DNA of 64,000 nt from the NCBI GenBank assembly GCA_033060915.1, contig CM065377.1, positions 39,499,183-39,563,182 of the forward strand, in the 5' to 3' direction. Below, piece after piece: positions 11,483-22,060 of this stretch (positions within the stretch are counted from its first letter, which is position 1; each line of letters begins with the position of its first letter). The notes beneath the pieces were generated by a model. That model was not told the DNA's origin. It saw nothing but the letters and a program-made list of their open reading frames with translations, and made no database searches. This DNA is from Euryodendron excelsum (taxonomy: Eukaryota > Streptophyta > Magnoliopsida > Ericales > Pentaphylacaceae). The position numbers were made by a program, and so were the translations under genes.

Positions 11483-12073
11483 GTGAAAGATCAGGACTTG
11501 ACTCAACTACGATGCGCTCCAAGTGCAGCTTATCGCCAACTTTGCAAATCCGGGCGCCTGATTCCAAAGTCTATCCTCGATACAGTCCCTGATTTAGGTG
11601 CCCCAGACTTGCATTCTGAAATTCATTCCCAAGGTCATAATATTGATGACAGCCACAGACTAAAGCACAAAATCCAGAGTCTCAATGACCCACAAGCCAA
11701 GGACCTTGCAAAAATAAGTGCAACGGAATTTGGCCCACTATCCCTGAAACCGGTAACCCGTGTAGCACTTGTATCACCCACTTTTGAGCTAGTTTGTGCT
11801 CGGCCACACGCCAAATCCAAAAGAGCAAAAGGGTGGAGCCGACCTTTTACTCCATTAGCTTGCACGCAAACAACTGCTTACTATGATCTTTTGAAAGTAG
11901 GATACTTGCGCCCATTACTAGTTCGACCATTGCCCAATCCCCTGCCACCCTTCTTTGACCCAATGCTCAGTTGTAAGTACCGTTCGGGTGGACAGGGGCA
12001 TAGGTCAGAAAACTGTCGCCATCTGAAGAACAAAATCCAAGACTTAATAGACACAGGAGTTCTTGAAATTTGA
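11483..12073 (+). pseudogene. gag C-terminal fragment with two zinc-knuckle-like modules
   Basis: A 196-codon frame. The second half has a zinc-knuckle-like module near residues 163-190: CKYRSGGQGHRSENC, then HLKNKIQDLID, preceded by a Pro-rich RPLPNPLPPFF. This layout (C-x2-[H/R]-x5-H-x4-C followed by LK.KIQDLID) matches Gag nucleocapsid regions of plant Tat/Ogre-like Ty3/gypsy elements, which bind the element's RNA. Here the first His is replaced by Arg. A first, decayed copy of the module lies at about residues 50-75 (HSQGHNIDDSHRLKHKIQSL) with its cysteines lost, so the module looks duplicated. The frame ends at TGA and no protease follows. Compare the intact module at 59038-59523. Confidence 0.65.
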
Positions 12074-13939
12074 AAATTAGATCCAATCACTGTTATCTTC
12101 ACCGGCCCATCGCAAGATCACACCCTTAACCAGAACCTAAAATGAGGCACAAACTCTGAGAAACTACTGGCCCTAAAGGGTGGCCCAAGCATAGTGTCTA
12201 AAGTCGACAAGAACAAGGGGAAAGAAGAAACCCACAAGAACATGACAATCACCCACTCCTATAGTGCCGCAGATGAAATTTTGCTCTGCCCTTCATAGCC
12301 TAATAAGGCAGCCAGCACATCGAGTGTGGAGGAAGCTAGCATGGTCCCTAAACCTATTTGAAGGGATTTGTTTTCCAAAAAAAAAATAGGGTATTCTGGA
12401 CCTTGCCTTTTTATTATTTATGTTTTAAATCCAGAACTGAGCATGTAAACAGAAATCATATGATGAAAAAGGATTAGAATTTTCATGTTTATATCAATTG
12501 TCTCACCGCCTTCCATGAATGATGTTTTCCTTTAGGAATTCTCCTCGAAATGTTTACCCTGACTTGGAGGATGGGATAGCATAAGGACCACCTTCAGCAA
12601 GAGATAATCTTTGACTCCAAAAAGAGGGGGGAGAGAAATAGGAAGAGAAAAGGGAAATACAAAGAGGTAAGAGATGAAGATCCATATCGTTGAAATCCAA
12701 GGAGTGACTCCCAAAGGACGTCCTAGCAAACCAACAAGTAGCTACACCTTCAAAAGGAAGATTAGCGAGCATTGGCAAGCCCAAGTTGATTAAATCTTTG
12801 AAAAAACAATTAAAAGAACCAAAAAGATTTTTGATAGTGTTTACACGTGAATAATCACTGGGGCAAATATTCAATTACGAATAGATTGATGTGCATGCTT
12901 GTTTGAGGTTGAATTTGTGTGCATGGTCACTTGCATAAATATGAGCCAATGATTTTGATGATCTTTGCCATATTGGTGATTCATGTCCAACTTAATGCAC
13001 ACTTCGCGAGACTTCTTAGAATATGGAATTTGCCTTTATGATCTATTTTAAATAGGTTAAATACTTGCGGATTGTCTCACACCTAGATTGACCTTTTGTC
13101 GATTCCCACTCTCATCACTTATGGAAAGGGCTACCAGTGAGTTTGAGTGTAGCTACCATTGTTATGTGATAAGAGGTGAAGGCTACCTGCTCATTTGTGT
13201 AAAAGTCGCCATACTTTACATTTCTATATTTTCATCATTGGAGAGATAGGGTTGGACTTCCACAAAAAAAAAAAAAAAAAAAGAGTATGGGATGAAACAG
13301 GTTTGACTTCTAGGTGTGATAATCCATGAGCTATTGTACCATTCTAGATCACGCCCAAGGTCTATATTCTCATTAGTCTCTGTGAAGTTTACACCTATGC
13401 CAATACATTGTCACTGATATGGTCTTAATCATCTCACGACCAATTATGCTTGTATCGTGTGGTTTCTTGTAAATTTGATGTCGATCTCTTCAAGCTAAGC
13501 TGCATCTTGATATTCATAAATCTATATTTGCCTTACATTGATTGATCATGTCTTTATAGGCCTCTCATAATTTGAAAGTTTAGTGGTTTTACAAAAATAA
13601 AAATAAAAAAATTGGGCTTTCCTGCACTTTTAATAGCTTTCAAAGTCTTCCCGAACTAAGGACAGAAGCTACCTGTTGCTTTGCCAAAAGGGCGATATTG
13701 GCCATCACTCAAGAGCTTCACTTGGAGGAGTTTTCCTTTTCATCAAAAAAGAGGGGAAGAATGAGTCAATGAGTTAAATATCTGAAAGTGATGCGAATAC
13801 TATCACATCTTGGCAAGAAAAGGGCAAAACCTGAAAGGAAAATCCCAAGAGAATAACAGAAGTTCAAAAGACTACCTGATCTTAAGATATAATACACATA
13901 ACTGAACATGAACCCTAAGGCAACCCCAAAGACATACGT

Positions 13940-14470
13940 CCATTTCCATCTATATATGCATTCATCAAAAAGCATGACATACATTTAATTCCATTCCTGT
14001 ATAAAGTTGTGCATTCATCAAAAAGTATGACATGTGTTCATTTCAATTCCTATACAAACCATACATGTTCATGCATTTATCAAAAAGTGTGATATGTATT
14101 AAATTCCATTCCATGTATTAAACATATGCATTCATTTTCATACTTGTATTAACTTGCATGACAAGCATTCATTTCAATTCCTATGCCAACCATATCTGTT
14201 CATGCATTCATCAAAAAGTATGACATGCATTCAAAATTCCATCTCTGTGGATTCATCAAAAAGTATGATATGCATTTAATTCCATTCTTGTATAATCTCG
14301 TGCATTCATAAAAAAGTATGGCATGCATTCAATTCCATTCTTGTATGTGCATTCATCAAAAAGTATGACATGCAGTCAAGTTCATTCCTGTATAATCCTG
14401 TGCATTCATCAAAAGTATGACATGCATTTAATTCCATCCATGCATAAGTTCGTGTGTTCATTTCAATCCT
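13940..14470 (+). repeat. CATTCATCAAAAAGTATGACATG minisatellite, about 10 units
   Basis: Tandem units of about 50-65 bp, each starting GCATTCATCAAAAAGTATGA and continuing CATGCATTCAATTCCATTCC with variable tails. Clear units start near 13961, 14012, 14074, 14205, 14250, 14302, 14350 and 14403. It lies inside element A. Confidence 0.75.
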
Positions 14471-15169
14471 TGTGTAAACCTGTACATTTATATCCATCCA
14501 TGAGTATAACATATATCGTTCTAACTTCTTGTGAAAATTTTAAATAGCTTAATTCAACCTTTTTCAAACAATGAAGACTGGGGCAACGTCCGACCCTTGA
14601 CCTCCCCAATTAGCTTTGGAAAGCTTGATTCGACCATTCTAAAATCATTAAAGCTGGGGCAACGACCCACCCTACACCTCCCATTCAATCTCAAACTAGT
14701 CGATCCATTCAAAAAGGAACCCTCCAAAGATGTTCAATCCTCCAGATCCCTCAAACTTTTCAAAAAAAGACGTCACCCTCTCCAGGAACAAACTCAAGAT
14801 GCTCAACTTCAAGAGAAGCACCACCCCTCAGAAGCTACGTCAACAAGAATCTTGTTATGCCCACAAAAGCAAAACTCGACAGTCAAGCAAACACTGAGTA
14901 TTCCGATCTTAAGAAATCTCAATCCAAGAGGCCACAAATGTCTCCCCTTTAAGCTTTGAGATAGAAGAATTACAAGCACGGAGCAATATCTGATGATTCC
15001 ACAGGCTCAACCATCTCCAAAGCTTCAAGGTAAAGCCCATGTATAATTCTAACTGAATTGTCTCAAAATCAACTTTAAAAACAAAAACCCTTGCTTTCTT
15101 TCAAATTCCAATTCAATTTTCAAATGTCCAAATACTTTCAAAGATTCGTCTACAAAAACTTTTAAATTT

Positions 15170-16560
15170 CAAAGTCAATTTCAAAACCTTTCAAAACTTT
15201 TTCTACAAAAACTTTGAATTTCAAAAAGAACAAAGCTCTTGCTTTCTTTTAAATTCAAAATCAATTTTCAAAAGTCAAATAAGTTTTTCTAAAAATTTTC
15301 CTTTAAAAAGTTTCAAGTTTCGAGTCAAAACAAATTTCCTATACGTTTTGCTTTCCAAAAAATCAAAAGTGTCGAGTCAAAATGAATTTTCTATACATTT
15401 TGTCTTCAAGAGTTCCTAAATTCCAAGTCATAACAAGTTTTCTATTCCTCATAAAAAATAAAAATAACAGTTGCTGAATTTCAAGTTCAAATGAATCCCT
15501 TTCAAATGGTTTTCACCCTTTTAGGTTTTCTAACTTTTTCCTTAAAAAAGTTTAATTTCAAAAGTACCCTCTAGATTTTCTAACCTTTTTCCTTTAAAAA
15601 GTTTGACTTCAAGTCATTTCTCAGGTTTTTCAAAAACTTTTTCCTTCAAAAAGTTTAATCTCAAAAATACTTTTCGGATTTCTCAAGCTTTTTCCTTCAA
15701 AAGCTCTGTTTTCCAAAAGAATTTCGGGTTTTCTAGCTTTCGCCTAAAAAAGCCTAGCTTTCCAAAATTTTTGGGTTTTCCAAAATTTTTCCTTCAAAAG
15801 CTCCATTTTCAAAATATTTCTCAGGTTTCTCAGGCTTTTTCCTTTAAAAGCTCCGTTTTTCAAAAGAATTCCAAGTTTTCAAGCTTTCGCCTCAAAAATC
15901 CTAAATTTCAAAATTCTGGCTTTTCAAGGTTTCACCTCAAAAAGCCTAGCGTTCTAACATTTTCGGGTTTTCCGAGCTTTCTCCTTCAAAAGTTCCATTT
16001 TCAAAATATTTTTTGGGTTTTCGAGCTTTTTCCTTCAAAAGCTTCTTTTTTCAAAAATCTAGAGTTTTTATGCTTTCGCCTCAAAAAGCCTAAATTTCAA
16101 AATTCTGAATTTTCTAACTTTCACCTCAAAAAGCCTAGTTTTCTAAAAAATTTGGATTTCCCGAGCTTTCTCCTTCAAAAGCTCTGTTTTCAAAATATCT
16201 TCTTGGGATTCTCGAGCTTTTTCTTTCAAAAGCTTCGATTTAAAAAAATCTTAGGTTTTCAAGCTTCAAAATTTTGGGTTTTTAAGCTTTCGCCCCAAAA
16301 AGCCTAACTTTCATAATTTTGAGTTTTCTAGCTTTCGCCTCAAAAAAGCTTAGCATTCCAAAATTTTGGGTTCCCGAGCTCTCTCTGTCAAAAGCAGATT
16401 GGCTTTCAAAGCTTCCTCCGAAAAAGCAGATTTGGGTTTCTGAGCTTCCTTTGAAAAAGCAGATTGGGTTTCGGGCTTCCTCTGAAATGTAGATTAGGTA
16501 TCTGAGCTTCCTTCGAAAAAGCAGATTGAGTTTTCGAGCTTTCTCCTTTAAAAGCAAATA
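15170..16560 (+). repeat. About 49-bp repeat array; each unit forms a hairpin
   Basis: About 20-25 units at spacing near 49 bp (for example 15642, 15691, 15741, 15789, 15838). Each contains a self-complementary core: AAACTTTTT-CCTTC-AAAAAGTTT near 15632, AGCTTTT-TCCTTC-AAAAGCT near 15685, and GCTTT ... AAAGC around CGCCTAA near 15736. The stems differ in sequence but stay paired. A 234-codon open frame (15603-16307) rich in Phe, Ser, Lys and Leu follows from the repeat composition. The array is just upstream of the polypurine tract of element A and recurs, reversed, at 62220-62800. Confidence 0.75.
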
Positions 16561-16715
16561 TTAACCTTGAACCTTCCCAAAAGAGTACCATTCCACCAGA
16601 TGAAATGTCGGTTCGAGATACCATACTCTAAAAAATTCTTCTACTCCGGTCCCTTTGATTGCCTCGCAGTCAACATGGGATCCTTCCTTTTTCGTTTTCT
16701 GCCTTTGTCAAGCAA

Positions 16716-16736
16716 AGACAGAAAAAGAGGGGCAGC
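16716..16736 (+). other. Polypurine tract of element A
   Basis: GACAGAAAAAGAGGGGCAGC lies directly before the LTR start TGTAAGC at 16737. A purine run at this place primes plus-strand DNA synthesis in LTR retrotransposons. The same tract borders the LTR at 44672-44691 on the - strand. Confidence 0.8.
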
Positions 16737-17739
16737 TGTAAGCACCCCATTTTTGCCCGCTCAGCAATCTTCAGCCCGACCGGATCTGGTTTTCAAACAA
16801 CACAATACATGCAAGCCTAAGATGGGTCTTTCAAACTCCAATCCAGTCAACTAGTCACTTCCTGGACCCACAAGGGCCAACTAAAGCCATAAACACTATC
16901 ATGCCATTAGGCATTCCAGGTAGCCTTCTGAGACTGAGCGGTCTTGGGAACCAACGCCATCCAGGTAGCTTCCCGAGATTGGGCAATCTCGAGGACCAAC
17001 ACCTTATCAAATTCTAAGCAGTTCACTTCTAGCGCCTGTTAGCCCACTAATGTAGAATGTCCATCATTTGGTAGTTCTCCGACACCAGGCATTCTCGGAG
17101 ACCAACACCACCATCACAGGTAGCTTTCTGAGACCAAGTGTTCTCAAGAACCAACACCACCCTACAGGTAGCTCTCTGAGACCGGACGGTCTTAGGGACC
17201 AACACTGTACAGGTAATTTTCCTAGACCGGGCGGTCTAGGGAATCAACACCAAGGTCAACACTGGTGCCTACTAGCCCGACTCGGTGAAAAATGACCAAA
17301 CCTACCCCTTGGGCCTCCAGGCATGTCTTGAGAAAGTTCAAAATTCCTCAAGATAGTAAGTCCACCTTTCTATAGTGTTACTAAGTAGTTAGGCATACTC
17401 AACACGCCATTCTATCCAATTCTGGTCCCATTTCGGTTAACCCCGGTCAAAATGACCATTTTACCCCTAAGCACACCCTAGTATAGCACAAATTTCACCA
17501 AATAGTGAAAAACTCTTTCAAGATCATCCCCGAATGACCCAACACGCTTAAAATAACACTACAGTCCATTCTTGACCTTTTTCAATCGAACCCGATCAAA
17601 ATGACCATTTTGCTCCTAGCGACCCAAACACGCCCCGAAACGACACCGGTCCTAGAATATTAAATAGCGAGTCTTGTCATACACCCCTGTTTAACCTAAG
17701 GTGAACCTTACGACACTAAACACTCTTGACTCAATGAAA

Positions 17740-18190
17740 ATCCCCTGGAGCGTCTCGCAGACGCTCCGCCAAGATTGCCTTTTCTCCTGATTCTCTGCTT
17801 ATAACGCACTGTCAAACGACTTGAGAAATGCGTAAATTAGAGAATTCCCAAAAGCTCCTTTATAGGTCTTTCCATTGATACAACTCAATTGGAGAGATTG
17901 CTTCCCAAAACTCCTCATCGCGTGGCTCTAAAACTACTACTTTCAACAACCCTTGAAGCGTCTCGAAGACACTCTGCCAAGAATGACTTTGTCTCCAATT
18001 CTTTGATTATAACGCACCGTCAAACGACTTGAGAAATGCATAAATTAGAGAATTTCCAGAAGTATTTCCAGAGTACTTTCCATCGGTACGGTCCGATCGT
18101 CGATATCGCTTCCCGAAGGCCTCGATTATGTAGCACGCAAACAACTATGTTTGAACCCCCACAGAGCGCATCACAGACGCTCTGCAAAAA
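17740..18190 (+). repeat. About 207-bp tandem repeat with an embedded palindrome
   Basis: Two to three units share TTATAACGCAC and the phrase GTCAAACGACTTGAGAAATG, at about 17797 and 18009. Each has a palindrome: a perfect one at 17747-17767 (GGAGCGTCT-CGC-AGACGCTCC) and degenerate ones at 17955-17975 and 18162-18184. Homologous - strand sequence is at 43380-43700. Confidence 0.7.
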
Positions 18191-18498
18191 TGCAATTTCA
18201 TGCACACTTCCTGAGATGATATCTCACAGTTTCAAATACCGTTTAGACTTTTTGAAAGCTCGAAACTTCACGAGAAACCCTAGGAGAACACCGTTGATGT
18301 AACCGATTTCTCTGAAACCTTCCTAGTTAGCATAATTATCGATGTAAAGTTTGAACAAACACTCCCGGTGATGGATGGAGCTTATGCTACATACACCCAA
18401 ATTTTCATCAGATTGATCAAACTTCGCTTAGCTCTTAAAATTTAGCCAGTACAGGGAATGCTATGTGGCCTTCATTATGTGGAACCGATGTATGTAGC

Positions 18499-18573
18499 AC
18501 ATGCGCCTGTGTAATTTACAGAGGCGCATGTCCTACAAGTGCCAGTGTCTAAAAATTTGCCAATAAATATAAG
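18499..18573 (+). promoter_or_regulatory. Palindrome plus TATA-like element of LTR group 2
   Basis: A palindrome with 10-bp perfect arms (ACATGCGCCT and AGGCGCATGT, 18499-18531) is followed about 30 bp later by AATAAATATAAG (18562-18573). The layout parallels the GGCGCC palindromes before the TATA box in LTR group 1, with a different arm sequence. Confidence 0.55.
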
Positions 18574-19789
18574 CTTCCCCCTTTGGATATTCCAGAATCA
18601 AAAATTGTAGCGAAACTCTGCACAAATAGCTCTAGAAATTCGAAACCCTCCATATACTCCTCTCCCCAAACAATTAGGTTATAGTTCACCTCACTCTAAC
18701 ACATACGCCTCACCTACAAGGCCCTCCATACCACAGAAGACCTTATTCTAGCCCCTTCCAAGTCCATCCAAGATCAAGTTCAAGCATCTAATGAAGTTTG
18801 ATAGTGTTTGAATGCAAAAGGTGGCATTTCTTTTTATATTTTTGCCATCCCCCACTCCTCTTTTCTCCCTCATAGCCTACTTAGGATATTCTCTATTTTA
18901 ATTCCCATCTTCTACCCTCCATTCTTACATGCTTGAGACAAGAGAGCTCATAGCTCATGCCTAGAGGAAAGCTGGTGAGAGCCACCATATAGGGGGATCT
19001 CTCACTAGCCTACTTAATATGGTATAACCTTGGAACACCTTGATTATGTGGTGAGCATTATATGAATTCATGACCCTCTTTGCATATGGCTATTTTATTC
19101 ATGTTTTGAGTGCTTGGCTTTATTTTCATATTTATAACCATGTTTTTCAAACTTGCACTATTCTCATTTCCATGTCATTTTCAAGCTCTTTACTCCAATG
19201 ATCTCTTCAAAGTGGTACTAAGAGTTGGTCCCTTGAGGTTTAGGATGAGACCTTAAGAAATCATGCTTTAGAAAAGCCCTCCATTAATCCTTAACTCATA
19301 CTCTTGCATCTTTGCATTTCTACTTACATAAAAATGATTTTCAAACTTGTCAATTTCAAAGGTTTCTATTCTCACAAGTTTAGTGGTTGGAATAGCTCCA
19401 TGGAACCCTCTTTTGAGTGGTCTCCCTCATTATTGGCTATAGGAACCTAACTTGTTAGAATGGTTTCCTCTTCTAAAAATAGTTTTCAAGACCATCTTCT
19501 TAAATATGGCTTTCAAAAGTTCATCAAAAATAATTTTTTAAAAGTTGTCATTAATACGTTGATTTTCACAGTTCCTACTCTTTTCAAGATAAGGGTTATG
19601 ATGGTCCTAAAGGAAACATTCTGCGGAGTGGTTTTCAAACATCAACCATATAAACCGTATACTTGACTAGAGTCAATTTTTATGGAAATGATCTTCAAAA
19701 AGTTTGTTCAGAAGAGTCCTTTGCATAACGTGATTTGTTTTCCAAAATCCCTTTTAAAAATGCATAAAACTCCCTTTCAACCCTAGGTT

Positions 19790-20130
19790 AACTTGACCCT
19801 AGTTGTCCAACCTTATGTCAAGCAAACCCTAGGTTAACCTAACCATAGCTAGTTAACCCTAGGTAACCTAACCTTAATTAGTTAATCATAGTTCAATCCA
19901 ACCCTTGGTTAAATAAACCCTAGTTATCCAAACCTTAGGTTAACCTAACCTTAATTAGTTAACCTTAGATCACTTTAACCCTAGGTCAACCTAACCCAGG
20001 TTAGTTAATCCTAGGTCAATCTAACCTTAGTCCAACTTAACCCTAGTTGTCCAAACCCTAGGTTAACCTAACCCAAGTTAGTTAACCTTAGGTCACCCTA
20101 ACCTTAAGTCAACCAAACCAAGATTAGTAT
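19790..20130 (+). repeat. Degenerate CCTAGGTTAACCTAACC repeat
   Basis: About 25-bp units of the type AACCCTAGGTTAACCTAACC followed by TTAGTTA, in 12 or more imperfect copies. It resembles a telomere-type phrase only in CCCTA; the unit is not the plant telomere repeat. The - strand copy is at 41540-41900. Confidence 0.75.
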
Positions 20131-21252
20131 GCTTCAAGGTTCCAACTCAAGGATTCTTTTTTTTTTTTTTCTTAAATGATCATTCAATTTAAAACTATTC
20201 TCACAACCTATTTTTCAAAAACCACCTATTCTCTTGAGATTTCAAAAATCAACTCTATACTATCATACCCTATCTCTAAAGATGTCTCCATGTTCAAAAA
20301 CTATTTTCAAAAATATTTCTGAGAACTCACAACCCTAAGGTGTTCTTACCCCTTTTATGGTTAGGGATCCAAAGGGAAGGTGATACATTTAGTACAACCA
20401 TCAAGGTTGTCCATATTAGAGTTCTAAAACCCTAGGTGTTTTCAAAAATTACTTTCAAAACTTTTCAAAGACAAGTTTAGTAAAACACTTCAAAACCCTC
20501 CCTCCAAGGTTTTCAAAACAAGACTTCAAAACTCTCTTAAGTTATTTTAAAGCACTTCCAAAACTCGCTCAAGTTATTCCAAAAGCATTTTGAAACACTT
20601 CAAAGTCTCATTTCAAGTGCACTTTCAAAAACTTTCAAGTTCTATTCCAAAAACACTCCAACATCTGATTCCAAAACTCTCAAGTTCTCTTTTTCCAAAG
20701 ACCTCAAAGTGTCTTCAAATCTTTCCAAAGATCTCAATGTGTCTTCAAAACTTTTCAAAGGCCCTAATGCGCCTATTTTCTTATCGGGCTCTTGCCCGAA
20801 CTACAAATGACCTGATTCTCACCAAATGAGATACATAGACAACCTAAAATGGTGTAGTCATAATTTTTATTTCAACTCAAGTTCTTTTTCAAAACTCTCT
20901 ATCAATTCAAGATCCCTATTTCAAAATCCTTCAAAACTTTCATGATTTCAAATATCTTTCTCAAAACTTGCATCAACGCATCACTCATCAACGCATCACT
21001 CTCTTGAGGAAGTTTTCAAAATCTTTTTCAAAAACTTTAAGTGTAATATTCGAACTATTCTTAGTTTTAGGTGACCTAACTCATCTTAATCAAATTAGAT
21101 GGCGACTCCTATTTTTCTAAAAAGCCCTTAATCAAACTGATTTCAAGTTTAAACCTAATCGCACTCGTCCTTTTAGGAGTATGAGTTCTAGTGACGGAGT
21201 TTCGTGTTTTTCCTGAGCCGAAAGGACTTGGTCCAAAAACCAGGGTGCGACA

Positions 21253-21462
21253 CATGGCATGGACATTAGGAGTTTTTGGTGATGCTGTTTGGTGTGATTA
21301 ATGCTTCAGCTATCTTTATATACTTGATAAATTAGGTATTTCAACCTTTTCTCAATTCCTTCGTGATTATGTTTATAGATGACATATTAGTTTACTCACA
21401 CAGTAAGGAGGAATATGAAAAGCATTTGAGACTCGTATTACAAACCTTGCGAGATTGATAGT
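21253..21462 (+). pseudogene. Chromovirus reverse transcriptase, left part
   Basis: The frame reads EFLVMLFG, then FIDDILVYS (the Ty3/gypsy reverse transcriptase catalytic Y/F-x-D-D motif region), then [16 protein letters not shown]. These are the palm-domain motifs of the enzyme that copies the element's RNA to DNA. The copy is dead: an in-frame TAG precedes EFLVM, another lies in the INxVF segment, and a 4.8 kb LTR splits it at 21462. The left end is cut by element A. Reading resumes, in the same frame, at 26290. Confidence 0.85.
21458..21462 (+). repeat. 5-bp target site duplication, left (ATAGT)
   Basis: ATAGT directly before the solo LTR start; the same 5 bases follow its end at 26285-26289. 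Confidence 0.9.
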
Positions 21463-21724
21463 TGTAAGCACCCCATTTTTGACCGCTCGACAGTCTACAC
21501 TCCGTCCAGACTTGTTTTCAAGTCATTATGGGCATATTCTAATCGAAACCAACTCTCTAGGTTCAAATTCCGTCTTTCCATCACTTCGTGGGCTTGTCAG
21601 GCCCAAATAGAGGCAAAATGACCAAAATGCCCTTAGGGGCATTATCCTTTCTTATTCCAATTCCAATCCCTCTCTCGAGACAATTTATTCCTCGAGACGG
21701 TCCGAGTAGCAAAACTATTCACAA

Positions 21725-22060
21725 AACCGTTAGAGTGGCGAAAACACTCACAAAACCGTTAGAGTAGCGGAAGTACTCACAAAACCGTTAGAGTAGCGGA
21801 AATACTCACAGAACCGTTAGAGTAGCGGAAGTACTCACAAAACCGTTAGAGTAGCGGAAGTACTCACAGAACCGTTAGAATAGCGGAAATACTCACAGAA
21901 CCGTTAGAGTAGCGAAAATACTCACAGAACCGTTAGAGTAGCGGAAATACTCACACAGTCGTTAGAGTAGCGAAAATACTCAACCTCGTCCGAGTAGCGA
22001 AAATACTCAACCCCGTCCGAGTAGCGGAAATACTCATGAATCATCAACCCCATCCGAGTA
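21725..22060 (+). repeat. 29-bp minisatellite, about 11 units, in LTR copy 3
   Basis: Unit CCGTTAGAGTAGCGGAAATA plus CTCACAGAA, repeated head to tail with few changes. Copies 1, 2 and 5 hold only a few units at the matching place (near 3900-4040, 9240-9350 and 52700-52830). Confidence 0.85.

Larger units (their letters stand above)
10115..16736 (+). mobile_element. Internal region of non-autonomous Tat/Ogre-like element A
   Basis: Region between the LTR-interrupted leader and the polypurine tract of element A. It begins with leader sequence shared with 57600-57650 (AAAACCAAGGAGGAAAAGG against AAAACCATGGAGGAAAGGG). It then holds gag remnants (11030-12073), non-coding sequence (12074-13940) with an A-tract at 13263-13281, a CATTCATCAAAAAG minisatellite (13940-14470), an unassigned 142-codon frame at 14531-14959 containing an internal duplication around CTGGGGCAACG, and the hairpin array (15170-16560). 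No protease, reverse transcriptase, RNase H or integrase motif was found, so it must depend on another element for movement. Confidence 0.75.
16737..21252 (+). mobile_element. 3' LTR of element A (4516 bp, LTR group 2)
   Basis: Begins TGTAAGCACCCCATTTTTG right after the polypurine tract and ends GGGTGCGACA at 21252. Its start is shared with the giant LTR group 1, but most of the body is different; it matches the - strand LTR at 40238-44671. Content in order: CTCAGGAGACC-type short repeats (16890-17260); a roughly 207-bp repeat with palindromes (17740-18190); a promoter-like region (palindrome at 18499, TATA-like AATAAATATAAG at 18562-18573); an A/T-rich leader; a CCTAGGTTAACC repeat (19790-20130); and a pyrimidine-rich tail. 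It is followed at once by chromovirus reverse transcriptase sequence, so element A is inserted there. Confidence 0.8.

Noticed and set aside
15603..16307. 234-codon Phe/Lys/Ser-rich frame
   Set aside because: Produced by the 49-bp pyrimidine-rich hairpin array; no domain, no ATG context, and related arrays do not keep the frame.
19790..20130. Possible interstitial telomere repeat
   Set aside because: CCCTA occurs, but the unit is CCTAGGTTAACC-like, not the plant CCCTAAA repeat.
21725..22060. CRISPR-like direct repeats
   Set aside because: Head-to-tail 29-bp minisatellite without unique spacers, in a plant LTR.
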